DNA of 34,513 bases from an uncultured Kordiimonadaceae bacterium (lineage in GTDB: Bacteria > Pseudomonadota > Alphaproteobacteria > Sphingomonadales > Emcibacteraceae): the NCBI GenBank assembly GCA_937914685.1, contig CALDNY010000250.1, positions 1 through 34,513 on the forward strand. The letters run 5' to 3'. A program made the translations under genes and the position numbers. Below are positions 22,643-30,616 of this stretch, piece by piece; positions within the stretch are counted from its first letter, which is position 1, and every line of letters begins with the position of its first letter. A model generated the notes under the pieces. It worked only from the letters and a program-made list of their open reading frames with translations, made no database searches and was not told where the DNA came from.

Positions 22643-23680
22643 ATGAGTTGGTTAAAGGCCATAGAGGACATAGAAGAGCTTGAAGATGCTGTTCTGGATC
22701 ACAATTTGATCGAAAGAATGCAACAAGAATCACTTTCTTATGCCAAAAGGGAAATCCGATTTTCCACGCCTACTTTTAAGGAATATTCAAGCACTGAAAT
22801 ATCAGGCTGTTCAAGTAATAGTTTTCCTGCCTTTTCAATTACGGGCGGGGGTTGTGCTTTAATGTGTGATCATTGTCAGGCAAAAATATTAGAGCCGATG
22901 GTGCCTGTGGTTAAACCAGAAATCCTAGAAGAAAAGGTCCGGGATTTGATTTTAATGCAAAATTTACAGGGGTTTTTACTTTCTGGCGGCTCTAACCGTC
23001 GCAATGAAATAGATTATAGTCGTTATTATCCTGTTATTGAAAAGTTGAAAACTGAATTCCCTCACCTGAAAATCGCCATTCACACTGCCTTAACGGACGA
23101 AGCGTCTGCGAAGCGAATGGAGGCTGCTGGTGTTGATACGGCGATGATGGATGTCATTGGCGCCCAGGAAACAATTCGTGATGTTTATCATCTTGAGCGC
23201 AGTGTTGATGATTTTGAGGCCACATTGGCGGCTCTTTCATCGACCAATATGGAAATTTCGCCCCATATCGTAATTGGATTACATTATGGGCGAATTTTGG
23301 GAGAACGCAATGCTTTGGAAATGGTTTCGCGTTATAATGTTGGGGCATTGGTGTTGGTGGTAATAATGCCTTTTTATGCAAAGCCAGGGACTTTCATTAC
23401 CCCTGCCAGCCGTGATGTTGGTGAAATTTTTCTAGAAGCGCGTAAAATAATGGGTGAAAAGCCGGTCCTATTGGGTTGCGCCCGACCCCCGGGCATGGCT
23501 AAAAGAGAGATAGACACGTATGCGGTTATGGCAGGTCTTGATGGCATTGCCTTTCCTGCTGATGGTGTGGTTCAGGTGGCGGAGGCTATCAACAGACCTT
23601 ATAGCCAATCCCACGCCTGTTGTTCCATAAAAATTGGTAATGTTGCTGGCTCAGGCCTAGCGTCGGCTTGTGTTGCATAA
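22643..23680 (+). CDS. lipS1: LipS1, radical SAM component of the two-protein lipoyl synthase
   Basis: A 345-residue radical SAM protein. The [4Fe-4S] cluster motif C-x3-C-x2-C is C71, C75, C78 (GGGCALMCDHCQAK), and C56 lies just before it in ISGCSSN. The C-terminus has a Cys pair (SHACCSIKIG) that could hold an auxiliary cluster. LipS1 and LipS2 together insert two sulfur atoms into a protein-bound octanoyl chain. This two-protein synthase is known from archaea and from sHdr-containing bacteria. The gene is followed by lipS2 and a lipoate ligase, confirming the assignment by context. The 147-base gap before it may hold its own promoter. Ribosome binding site AGAGGA. Confidence 0.9.
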   Translation: MSWLKAIEDIEELEDAVLDHNLIERMQQESLSYAKREIRFSTPTFKEYSSTEISGCSSNSFPAFSITGGGCALMCDHCQAKILEPMVPVVKPEILEEKVRDLILMQNLQGFLLSGGSNRRNEIDYSRYYPVIEKLKTEFPHLKIAIHTALTDEASAKRMEAAGVDTAMMDVIGAQETIRDVYHLERSVDDFEATLAALSSTNMEISPHIVIGLHYGRILGERNALEMVSRYNVGALVLVVIMPFYAKPGTFITPASRDVGEIFLEARKIMGEKPVLLGCARPPGMAKREIDTYAVMAGLDGIAFPADGVVQVAEAINRPYSQSHACCSIKIGNVAGSGLASACVA

Positions 23681-23735
23681 TAGAAAAAACAAAGGCTTGA
23701 AAGCCGTTATAAAAATATTGAATAGAAAGTAAATT

Positions 23736-24989
23736 ATGGGCTGTATTGAAAATAAAACTGAACCATCTACCTTGAGTGCTCCGGGTCAACTGGATTATAA
23801 CTCAAAAGAAGCCATGCAGCCGCGCGCGCCAGCAATTCCTTCAAAGGAGCTGAAAAATGGCGGCAGAGTGAAAAGCAATGACGTTGTCCCTGAAGGTCTT
23901 TACCGTCCAAATTATAGGATCATGACGCCCAATATGCGTTCTCCAGAATATGTTCAGCTTTCAACCGCTGCGGCCATTACGCTTGGTGTCACTAATGGCA
24001 AAATGTACCGTTGTGAATGTACGCGCTGTTTAAATATTTTACTGACCTATCCTGAAGGATGTCGCGCCAATTGTGCTTATTGCGGACTAGCGCGTCACCG
24101 CGAGGCGGAACGGGATTTTGCGGACCGTAACTTTATTCGCGTAGATTGGCCGGCTGTTCCCATTGATGAAATCATTGAAATTGTTGCAAAAGATCCAGAA
24201 AAAAGCCCCTTTCACCGCATGTGTATTTCTATGATTACCCATCCAAATTCAGAAGATGATACTTTTACTATTCTTAAAAAATGGACAGATAAAATATCTC
24301 CTGATGCTATTCCGATTTCTATATTGTCCAACCCGACGACTATGAGCAGAGAAGATGTGCAAAGAACAAGGGATCTTGGTGCTGATATCTTTACCGTTGC
24401 GATCGATGCTGCAACACCAGAATTATTTGACCGCACCCGTGGTCGGGGCGTACAATCGCCGCACCGTTGGGATAAATATTGGGAAATTTTACTGGCCGCG
24501 CGGGATATTTTTGGCCCCGGTAAGTTTGGCGCTCACATCATTGTTGGTATGGGAGAAACGGAACAAGAAGTATTGGATCTTGTACAAAAATTAGTGGATA
24601 TGGGAGGGCATAGCCATATGTTCTGTTTTTTCCCAGAAAAAGGCTCCTTGATGGACCATCTTCCTGCGACCCCACGTGATCAGTGGCGCCGGGTACAGTT
24701 GGCGCGCTATCTGATTGATTATTGTGATGTGAATTTTGATCAAATGGATTTTGATGATCAAGGCCGTGTCGTGGGCTTTGGGATCGAGCAAGAGGAGCTG
24801 TCAAAGATTATAGATGCTGGAATTGCGTTTCGTACATCAGGTTGTCCGGGGAAATTCCAAGATGATATTTCCGCATGCGACCGTCCTTACGGCGATAGCC
24901 CGGTCAGTGATATTGCCAGTTATCCTTTTAAATTGAACAAAAAAGATATTAAAAAGGTTCGTAAAGACCTTGATATGCCATCGATATGA
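23736..24989 (+). CDS. lipS2: LipS2, radical SAM component of the two-protein lipoyl synthase
   Basis: A 417-residue radical SAM enzyme. The SAM-cluster motif is C109-x3-C113-x2-C116 in EGCRANCAYCGLARHR. Immediately before it, C93, C95 and C98 (YRCECTRCLN) look like ligands of an auxiliary cluster that would donate sulfur. About 75 residues precede the core. The GMGETEQEV segment is the radical SAM GxIxGxxE-type strand. With LipS1 it should form the lipoyl group carried by LbpA. It starts 55 bases after lipS1. The usual electron-donor partner LipT is not in this window. Confidence 0.9.
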   Translation: MGCIENKTEPSTLSAPGQLDYNSKEAMQPRAPAIPSKELKNGGRVKSNDVVPEGLYRPNYRIMTPNMRSPEYVQLSTAAAITLGVTNGKMYRCECTRCLNILLTYPEGCRANCAYCGLARHREAERDFADRNFIRVDWPAVPIDEIIEIVAKDPEKSPFHRMCISMITHPNSEDDTFTILKKWTDKISPDAIPISILSNPTTMSREDVQRTRDLGADIFTVAIDAATPELFDRTRGRGVQSPHRWDKYWEILLAARDIFGPGKFGAHIIVGMGETEQEVLDLVQKLVDMGGHSHMFCFFPEKGSLMDHLPATPRDQWRRVQLARYLIDYCDVNFDQMDFDDQGRVVGFGIEQEELSKIIDAGIAFRTSGCPGKFQDDISACDRPYGDSPVSDIASYPFKLNKKDIKKVRKDLDMPSI

Positions 24990-25019
24990 AGTCGCAAAAA
25001 TAAACTAAAGGACTAAGGC

Positions 25020-26096
25020 ATGAGTAAGCCAATATTGAGAGTGATTGAGACTGATTTTAATGATTCGCGCATGCATATCTCCTATGGTCAAGCCATGGTC
25101 GATCAGCACCAGCAAGGCTTGCAACCAGACACTTTGCGTTTCATGCGTTTTAACCCTTCCGTACTGATTGGTCGTCATCAAGTGCTTAATGACGAAGTCA
25201 ACATTGATTATTGTCAGAAAAATAATATTCAAATCGTAAGACGGATAACGGGCGGCGGCGCTATTTACATAGACTCCGGGCAGTTAGGCTGGGAGCTGGC
25301 CATCAGCAAAAAAAATATAGGATCAGGCCAATTATCAGAAATCACCAAGATTTTATGTGAAGCGGCTGCAAAAGGACTTGGCAAATTAAATATTGATGCC
25401 AAATTCCGCCCCAGAAACGATCTTGAGGTTGATGGTCGAAAGATTGCCGGTACAGGCGGTTTTTTTGATGGAGATACACTCTTTTTTCAGGCGGGCGCGT
25501 TGGTCGATATGGATGTTAATCATATGACATCATCGTTAAATATTCCCGCCGCTAAATTAAACAAGAGAAATATTAAATCTGGTAGTGACAGAGTGGTTAC
25601 GGTGAGAGAGCTTTTGGGGGATAAGACGCCTTCAATTCAAGTTTTCAGTGATAATTTATGTGATGCTTTGTGTGAAGCTTTAGGATTAGAGCCTCAGCGA
25701 GCAGAATGCTCTCAAGCAGAGCTTGAACTGGCACAAGAATATTATGATGATGAAATTGGCCAAGATGATTATGTTTATGAAATTAACCGTATTCATCAGG
25801 GTGATGTTGTAAGGCGCGGTCATACCGTAACACCGGGTGGTATTATATATGCCTCAGTCAAATTAAAAGGCGCTAAACTTAATATGATCGGCGAAATTGT
25901 TTTTAATGGTGATTTATTCGTATCGCCGCCCCGTGTTTTGTATGATTTAGAAGCGCATTTAAAAGGTGTTTATCTGCCCGATGTGGCGGCTGCTATAGGG
26001 AGTTTTTTCGAAAAAACAAAAATTAATATGATGAGCGTGCAGCCAGAGCATTTTGTCAATGCCATTAATAATGCACTAGAGCAGGGTCAGGCATGA
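25020..26096 (+). CDS. slpl: Lipoate:protein ligase of the sLpl(AB) type
   Basis: A 358-residue lipoate/octanoate:protein ligase. The substrate-binding loop RRITGGGAIYID (74-85) and catalytic Lys141 in GRKIAGTGGFF are characteristic of LplA-type enzymes. Beyond about residue 250 there is an additional domain (GGIIYASVKLKGAKLNMIGEIVF) matching the LplB-like accessory domain, so one chain carries both parts. It loads octanoate or lipoate onto the lysine of LbpA in the cytoplasm and provides the substrate for LipS1/LipS2. The ribosome binding site is AAAGGA. The stop overlaps the following amidotransferase-like gene by 4 bases (ATGA), so the two are translationally coupled. Confidence 0.92.
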   Translation: MSKPILRVIETDFNDSRMHISYGQAMVDQHQQGLQPDTLRFMRFNPSVLIGRHQVLNDEVNIDYCQKNNIQIVRRITGGGAIYIDSGQLGWELAISKKNIGSGQLSEITKILCEAAAKGLGKLNIDAKFRPRNDLEVDGRKIAGTGGFFDGDTLFFQAGALVDMDVNHMTSSLNIPAAKLNKRNIKSGSDRVVTVRELLGDKTPSIQVFSDNLCDALCEALGLEPQRAECSQAELELAQEYYDDEIGQDDYVYEINRIHQGDVVRRGHTVTPGGIIYASVKLKGAKLNMIGEIVFNGDLFVSPPRVLYDLEAHLKGVYLPDVAAAIGSFFEKTKINMMSVQPEHFVNAINNALEQGQA

Positions 26097-26794
26097 AAAA
26101 TTTAACCGTTATACAGCATACGTCGGCTGAATTCCTCGGTCTTATGGAAGACCATCTTGAAGGAAGGCGAATACGTTTTAATTATTGCCGACCATTCGTT
26201 GAAGGCACACCTATTCCTCATCAGGATGTGGTTGGCGATGGTTTAATACTTTTGGGCGGTGGCCCATGGGGCTCCGCCGGTGGGCGCAACGTGCCAACGT
26301 TGGATGCTGAAATTAAATTAACCCGTTCTTGTTTGATGATGGGATTACCGGTCATTGGTATTGGTCTTGGTGCTCAGATTTTGGCGATAGCCTCGGGCGG
26401 GGACAGCTTAGAACATAAGTTGACCTCTCATGTTGGTATGGCGCACCGGGTTAATGAAGAGGCGCTTGCGGGGTATATTCCGGAAAAATACCCACTTGTT
26501 AAATACATGCGCGACAAACCCGTACTCAGTTCATATGCTCAAACTTTAGCCGTTGATGATGAGGGGGAAGTAGCTCTTTTCCAAGTTGGTGACAATAGTT
26601 TTGGTTTTATTGGACATCCCGGTATTAAGCCGGCGATGGTTGAGGATCTGGTCATGGAATTTGAAGAGGCACCAGAAAATTCCAGTGAAACATTACAATC
26701 GATAAGGCCAATGGTTTCTCAAATTGAAGATAGTCTTATGTCAATTATGACAGGGCTAGTTCGTGTAACGGGAATTATGGAAGAGAGTTTATAG
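26093..26794 (+). CDS. Class I glutamine-amidotransferase-like protein without catalytic Cys
   Basis: A 233-residue GATase1-fold protein. The family's oxyanion loop is LILLGGGPWGSAG (51-63), and the nucleophile elbow should read G-x-C-x-G. Here it is PVIGIGLGAQILA, with Gly91 in place of the cysteine. The histidine region is FGFIGHPGIKP rather than the usual HPE, so the catalytic Glu is also gone. Glutamine hydrolysis is therefore not expected. The 4-base overlap with the lipoate ligase suggests a physical partnership or a ligand-binding scaffold role in lipoate or sulfur handling. The C-terminal 40 residues form a likely helix. The exact role is unknown. Confidence 0.8.
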   Translation: MKNLTVIQHTSAEFLGLMEDHLEGRRIRFNYCRPFVEGTPIPHQDVVGDGLILLGGGPWGSAGGRNVPTLDAEIKLTRSCLMMGLPVIGIGLGAQILAIASGGDSLEHKLTSHVGMAHRVNEEALAGYIPEKYPLVKYMRDKPVLSSYAQTLAVDDEGEVALFQVGDNSFGFIGHPGIKPAMVEDLVMEFEEAPENSSETLQSIRPMVSQIEDSLMSIMTGLVRVTGIMEESL

Positions 26795-26827
26795 TCAAAA
26801 ACGACTAAATATAGTGAATATCACTTG

Positions 26828-26880
26828 AAAATAAAATTTTATTTTGGAACTTGTTTTTTTTATATTATAATATTATAATA
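26828..26880. promoter_or_regulatory. Cluster of AT palindromes before the shdr operon
   Basis: Two perfect 18-bp palindromes, AAAATAAAATTTTATTTT (26828-26845) and TATTATAATATTATAATA (26863-26880), with an 8-T run between them. Flanking inverted repeats are AGTGA-ATA-TCACT (26813-26825) and ATCATTT-N5-AAATGAT (26899-26917). They fill the 197-base gap before the DsrE/shdr genes. They may combine a terminator for the lipS genes with operator sites for the shdr promoter. Confidence 0.4.
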
Positions 26881-26921
26881 AGCTAACATTAAAATAGAAT
26901 CATTTAAATAAAATGATCTGT

Positions 26922-26950
26922 TTGGGATTATGTTTATGTGCTATTATAGG
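26922..26950 (+). promoter_or_regulatory. Weak putative promoter of the dsrE-shdr-lbpA operon
   Basis: TTGGGA (26922-26927) and TATAGG (26945-26950) with exactly 17 bases between them, each four of six matches to consensus. It lies just downstream of the palindrome cluster and 41 bases before the ATG at 26992. Confidence 0.3.
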
Positions 26951-26991
26951 GGCGCATTCTATACTTGGGGTCGAATTAAAGGGAATTTAAA

Positions 26992-27372
26992 ATGGCTGAA
27001 AAGCTCATAATTGTTATGTTGAATACGGATCCTAATAATGGCGAAGAATTAGGGGCCCCAATTTTTCAAGCCTCTGTGGCGGCTGCTATGGAATATGAGG
27101 TCGAGGTCATTTGTACCGCGACATCAGGCAGATTGATGAAAAAAGGCGTTGCTGAAAATCTTTATGTTAAAGAAGGATCACCAAAATCTGTTTATAGCTT
27201 CATCCAAGATGCCCATGAAGCGGGTGCAAAATTCTATTGCTGTTCTCCAAATCTTGATCTTTTTGATATGACTGTAGACGACCTTATTCCAGAGTGTGAA
27301 GGTATCGTAGGCGGCGCTTATCTGATTGAACAAATTATGGAAGATGATGACACCAGAGTCCTCACTTATTAA
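26992..27372 (+). CDS. DsrE-family protein heading the shdr operon
   Basis: A 126-residue DsrE/DsrF-like protein. It opens with LIIVMLNTDPNNGEELGAPIFQASVAAAMEYEVEVIC, the family's first strand, loop and helix. The expected persulfide cysteine lies in AKFYCCSPNLDLFDM (C83-C84), a position typical for DsrE-type carriers, and a further cysteine, C102, is in PECEGIVGG. It is shorter than the DsrE3 protein across the divergent promoter and lacks its Met-rich linker. It probably hands sulfane sulfur between TusA and the sHdr complex. The start has AAGGGAA about 6 bases upstream. The next gene, shdrC1, follows after 49 bases. Confidence 0.85.
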   Translation: MAEKLIIVMLNTDPNNGEELGAPIFQASVAAAMEYEVEVICTATSGRLMKKGVAENLYVKEGSPKSVYSFIQDAHEAGAKFYCCSPNLDLFDMTVDDLIPECEGIVGGAYLIEQIMEDDDTRVLTY

Positions 27373-27421
27373 TCTATATAAGTTCAGATGATTTAATATT
27401 TAATATTAAGAGTAGTATATT

Positions 27422-28177
27422 ATGACGAATTCAAGCTCAACACGTGTGCAGGAATTTATTGGCGACCCTTTATCGGAAGAGCCGATTGTTGACCGTGGAA
27501 AATTAGAAGCGGTTTTTAACGATATTCAGGCAGATATGCGCTATGATCATGAACTGAACGGATGTCTTAATTGCGGGATTTGCACGGCCACATGCCCCGC
27601 CGCACATTATTATGATTTTAGCCCCAGAGAAATAGTTCAGCTTTTGTGGACCGAAAACCTTGAAGGCATTCATGATGCTATGCAGGAAAAAATTTGGTCT
27701 TGTGCTCAATGTTATACCTGTGCGGCGCGCTGTCCATTTGGGAATTCCCCTGGCGGCCTTGTGATGATTATGCGCGAAACAGCTATTAAACACGGAATGG
27801 AATCGGCGAAATCAGTGTTGCGGCCTTTTAGTCGAGTTATGTTGAAATTAATTTCAACAGGGAACCAGCTTGCTCCTGATATGATTACAGCAGACCATTT
27901 CCCTGATTGGGGCCCTAATATTTCAAAAGTAGACGCACCACTTGATTTGTTGCGTAAAGCGATTCCGATGCCGACGCTTAATACAACAAAAACCGCGTGG
28001 GAAGTGAATTTGAAAACGTCGGTGGAATTATTCACGATCTGGGAAGAAACTGGTGTTCTTGATCAGTTAGAGACTATTGATGAAAATCTTTTTGATGTGA
28101 TCGAAGATTTTATGGAAGAAAAACGCGAAGATTTAGAAGATTGGGAAGAGGAGCAGGACGATGATGATGATGAATGA
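27422..28177 (+). CDS. shdrC1: sHdrC1, iron-sulfur subunit of sulfur-oxidising heterodisulfide reductase-like complex
   Basis: A 251-residue HdrC-like protein with two ferredoxin-type [4Fe-4S] motifs: C48, C51, C54, C58 (CLNCGICTATCP) and C94, C97, C100, C104 (CAQCYTCAARCP). HdrC subunits shuttle electrons between the flavin subunit and the CCG-domain subunit. The last 27 residues are unusually acidic (EEEQDDDDDE at the very end), an extension that archaeal HdrC does not have to my knowledge. It is followed directly by shdrB1, which has a textbook GAAGGAG ribosome binding site. The gene order C1-B1-A-hyp-C2-B2 is that of known sulfur-oxidising sHdr loci. Confidence 0.93.
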   Translation: MTNSSSTRVQEFIGDPLSEEPIVDRGKLEAVFNDIQADMRYDHELNGCLNCGICTATCPAAHYYDFSPREIVQLLWTENLEGIHDAMQEKIWSCAQCYTCAARCPFGNSPGGLVMIMRETAIKHGMESAKSVLRPFSRVMLKLISTGNQLAPDMITADHFPDWGPNISKVDAPLDLLRKAIPMPTLNTTKTAWEVNLKTSVELFTIWEETGVLDQLETIDENLFDVIEDFMEEKREDLEDWEEEQDDDDDE

Positions 28178-28212
28178 TCACCCATACCAACGCTCAACGA
28201 AGGAGATAGACT

Positions 28213-29571
28213 ATGACTACAATTGATAAGAATGGTGGACCAAGCCTAACTGGTCACGGTGATGAATGGCGCGATGCAAAATTATCTGCCCATGACGCCC
28301 GTACCGCTACCAACTGGGTAGAGCAGAAAATAGACCGTCGCTCGATGTTAACGGGTAAAAACCGCGTAAGTGATGACCGTGATCTTATGTGGCAGCTTGA
28401 AAAAGAAGGCGAAATTGTTGTTCACCGGGTTAATGATGGCAATAAAGTTTCTATGGCTAAAACTCTTTATGGTTGGGATAAGAAAATACCAACTGATCGC
28501 TTGTGGCACCATAAATCTTGTGGTCAATGTGGTAATATTCCTGGCTATCCCACCTCCCTCCTGTGGATGATGAATAAATTAGATGTTGAGTATCTTGATG
28601 AAACGGATCAGACATCTTGTACGGCTTGGAACTATCATGGTTCTGGCATTGGTAACATTGAAAGTCTGGCCGCTGTATTTTTGCGCAATTTTCATCAGGC
28701 CTATGTCTCTGGTCGCGCCCAAGGACTTCCTGATGGATATTTTTTCCCATTGGTTCATTGCGGCACCTCTTTTGGTAACTATAAAGAAGTAAGAGGCTAT
28801 CTCTTGCATTCGGCCGAACTACGGGAACGCGTTAAGAAAATTCTTGGCAAGCTCGGCCGTCTGGTTGATGGTAAATTACTTATTCCAGAAGAAATTGTTC
28901 ATTATTCAGAATGGGTCCATGTTATGCGCGGCGAAATTGCCAATCATCAGGTATATGATTGTAGCCATATTCGCTCCACCATTCATCCAGCGTGCCATGT
29001 ATATAAAATGGTACCCCAAGATGTGATCTATGATGATGATGTGTTGGATGGTAACAGAGTGGCCGTCTCCACGGGTATTATGGAAAGCATGGGAACGCAG
29101 GTTATTGATTATTCCACATGGTATGATTGTTGTGGTTTTGGCTTCCGCCATATTATTTCAGAGCGTGAATTTACCCGTTCCTTTGCTATTGATCGCAAAC
29201 TACGAGTAGCGGTTGATGAGGCAAAATCAGATGTTATGATCGGCCATGATACGGGCTGTGTGACAACATTGGATAAAAGCCAATGGATTGCGCAAGCCAT
29301 GGGCGAGAAAATTGAACTCCCTGTGATGGCAGACATCCAGTTTGCCGCGCTAGCATGTGGTGCCCATCCTTATAAAATTGTCCAACTGCATTGGCATGCC
29401 TCAGCGGTTGAAAAATTACTAGAGAAAATGGGTATCGACCAAGCCGCTAGTATGGCCGAGTTTGAGGCTTATCTTGAACAAGTTAAAATCGGCAAGCAGG
29501 AAAACCTTTATGACCCCCGCAAGATGATCACATCTGGACCGGGCTTTGAAAAAATTGAGCAAAAATTATGA
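28213..29571 (+). CDS. shdrB1: sHdrB1, CCG-domain subunit of the sHdr complex
   Basis: A 452-residue HdrB-like protein, longer than methanogen HdrB because of a roughly 90-residue N-terminal extension. The C-terminal CCG domain has Cys residues in HPACHVYK, WYDCCGFGFRH and HDTGCVTT. The N-terminal one is degenerate: C103 and C106 (KSCGQCGN), a single C136 in TSCTAWNYHG where paired Cys are canonical, and C183 in VHCGTSFG. Methanogen HdrB holds non-cubane clusters at such sites. Here only one may be complete. Its stop overlaps the shdrA start by 4 bases. It probably works with sHdrC1, sHdrA and LbpA in the cytoplasm. Confidence 0.92.
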   Translation: MTTIDKNGGPSLTGHGDEWRDAKLSAHDARTATNWVEQKIDRRSMLTGKNRVSDDRDLMWQLEKEGEIVVHRVNDGNKVSMAKTLYGWDKKIPTDRLWHHKSCGQCGNIPGYPTSLLWMMNKLDVEYLDETDQTSCTAWNYHGSGIGNIESLAAVFLRNFHQAYVSGRAQGLPDGYFFPLVHCGTSFGNYKEVRGYLLHSAELRERVKKILGKLGRLVDGKLLIPEEIVHYSEWVHVMRGEIANHQVYDCSHIRSTIHPACHVYKMVPQDVIYDDDVLDGNRVAVSTGIMESMGTQVIDYSTWYDCCGFGFRHIISEREFTRSFAIDRKLRVAVDEAKSDVMIGHDTGCVTTLDKSQWIAQAMGEKIELPVMADIQFAALACGAHPYKIVQLHWHASAVEKLLEKMGIDQAASMAEFEAYLEQVKIGKQENLYDPRKMITSGPGFEKIEQKL

Positions 29572-30605
29572 GTAAACCATATTTAGTTGTTGGTGGCGGC
29601 CCTGCGGGCTTATCTGCCTCACATTCCCTGGCAGCACTTGGGAAAAAAGTTATTCTGGTCGAAAAAGAAGACCGTTTGGGCGGCGCTCCTATTTTGGATG
29701 GCTACGCCAAACTTGTTCCAAGCGGTGAATGGGCCAAAGATGCCATTGGGTCTATGGTCGACCGTGTGACGGGCAATGATAATATAACCGTTATGACGAG
29801 CACTACTGTTGTTGAGCAAAAAGGTAAAGATGGTAACTTTGATGTCACTCTTTCGAACGGTGATGTGATCAATGTGAACTCAATAGTGCTGTGTACTGGC
29901 TTCACCCATTTTGATTCAGTTAATAAACCTGAGTGGGGTTTTGGTACTTTCGAAGATGTTGTCACAACAACGCAAGTTGAGCAGATGATTTCGTCTGGTA
30001 AAGGTGTGCGTTGTCCGTCCGATGATCGCAAACCGAAACGGGTGGCAATATTGTTATGTGTTGGCTCCCGTGACCGTCAGATTGGCCGTGAATGGTGTTC
30101 AAAAATTTGCTGTTCAGTTTCGGCTAATATTGCCATGGAAATCCGCGAAGAATTACCAGACTGTCATGTTTATATTTATTATATGGATATTAGAACCTTT
30201 GGCTTGCTTGAAACCCATTATTACTGGAAAAGCCAAGAAGAATATAAGGTTAAATATATTAAGGCCCGTATCGCCGAAGTGACCTCCAATGGCAAGCAAT
30301 TGATTGTTAAGGGTGAAGATACATTGGTTAAGCGTCCGATCACCATTCCATTTGACATGGTTGTTCATGCTATTGGTATGGATCCCAATGTGGATAACAT
30401 GCTGATTAGTTCAATATTTGATGTTGACCTTGAACAACATGGATTTATCGACAAAGGGAATACATATGGCTCTCTTGGTGCCACATCGCATACTGGAATT
30501 TTTGTTGCTGGTGCGGCTACTAGCCCTGAAACTATTGACGATTCAATTGCTCAAGGTGCGGCTGCGGCCATGTCAGCCATTGAATACGCAAATTTAAATA
30601 GCTAA
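29568..30605 (+). CDS. shdrA: sHdrA, flavoprotein subunit of the sHdr complex
   Basis: A 345-residue FAD protein. The N-terminal Rossmann loop is VVGGGPAGLSASHSL (GGGPAG 9-14), followed by VEKEDRLGGAP. A cysteine group, C164 in LLCVGSRDR and C177, C181, C182 in EWCSKICCS, marks the conserved [4Fe-4S] region of HdrA. The C-terminal GIFVAGAATSPETIDDSIAQGAAAA is the second FAD contact. Compared with methanogen HdrA it lacks the extra ferredoxin domains and is much shorter, as expected for sulfur-oxidising homologues. It overlaps shdrB1 by 4 bases and is 11 bases from the next gene. It is the electron-distributing centre of the complex. Confidence 0.94.
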   Translation: MSKPYLVVGGGPAGLSASHSLAALGKKVILVEKEDRLGGAPILDGYAKLVPSGEWAKDAIGSMVDRVTGNDNITVMTSTTVVEQKGKDGNFDVTLSNGDVINVNSIVLCTGFTHFDSVNKPEWGFGTFEDVVTTTQVEQMISSGKGVRCPSDDRKPKRVAILLCVGSRDRQIGREWCSKICCSVSANIAMEIREELPDCHVYIYYMDIRTFGLLETHYYWKSQEEYKVKYIKARIAEVTSNGKQLIVKGEDTLVKRPITIPFDMVVHAIGMDPNVDNMLISSIFDVDLEQHGFIDKGNTYGSLGATSHTGIFVAGAATSPETIDDSIAQGAAAAMSAIEYANLNS

Positions 30606-30616
30606 AAGAGTAAAAA

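Noticed and set aside
26795-26991. AT-rich palindromic region as a replication origin or CRISPR leader
   Set aside because: There are no DnaA-box series, no iterated spacers and no adjacent replication or cas genes. An operator or terminator role is simpler.
29702-30031. Open frame of about 109 codons antisense to shdrA
   Set aside because: It lies wholly within the conserved shdrA coding region, with no independent support.
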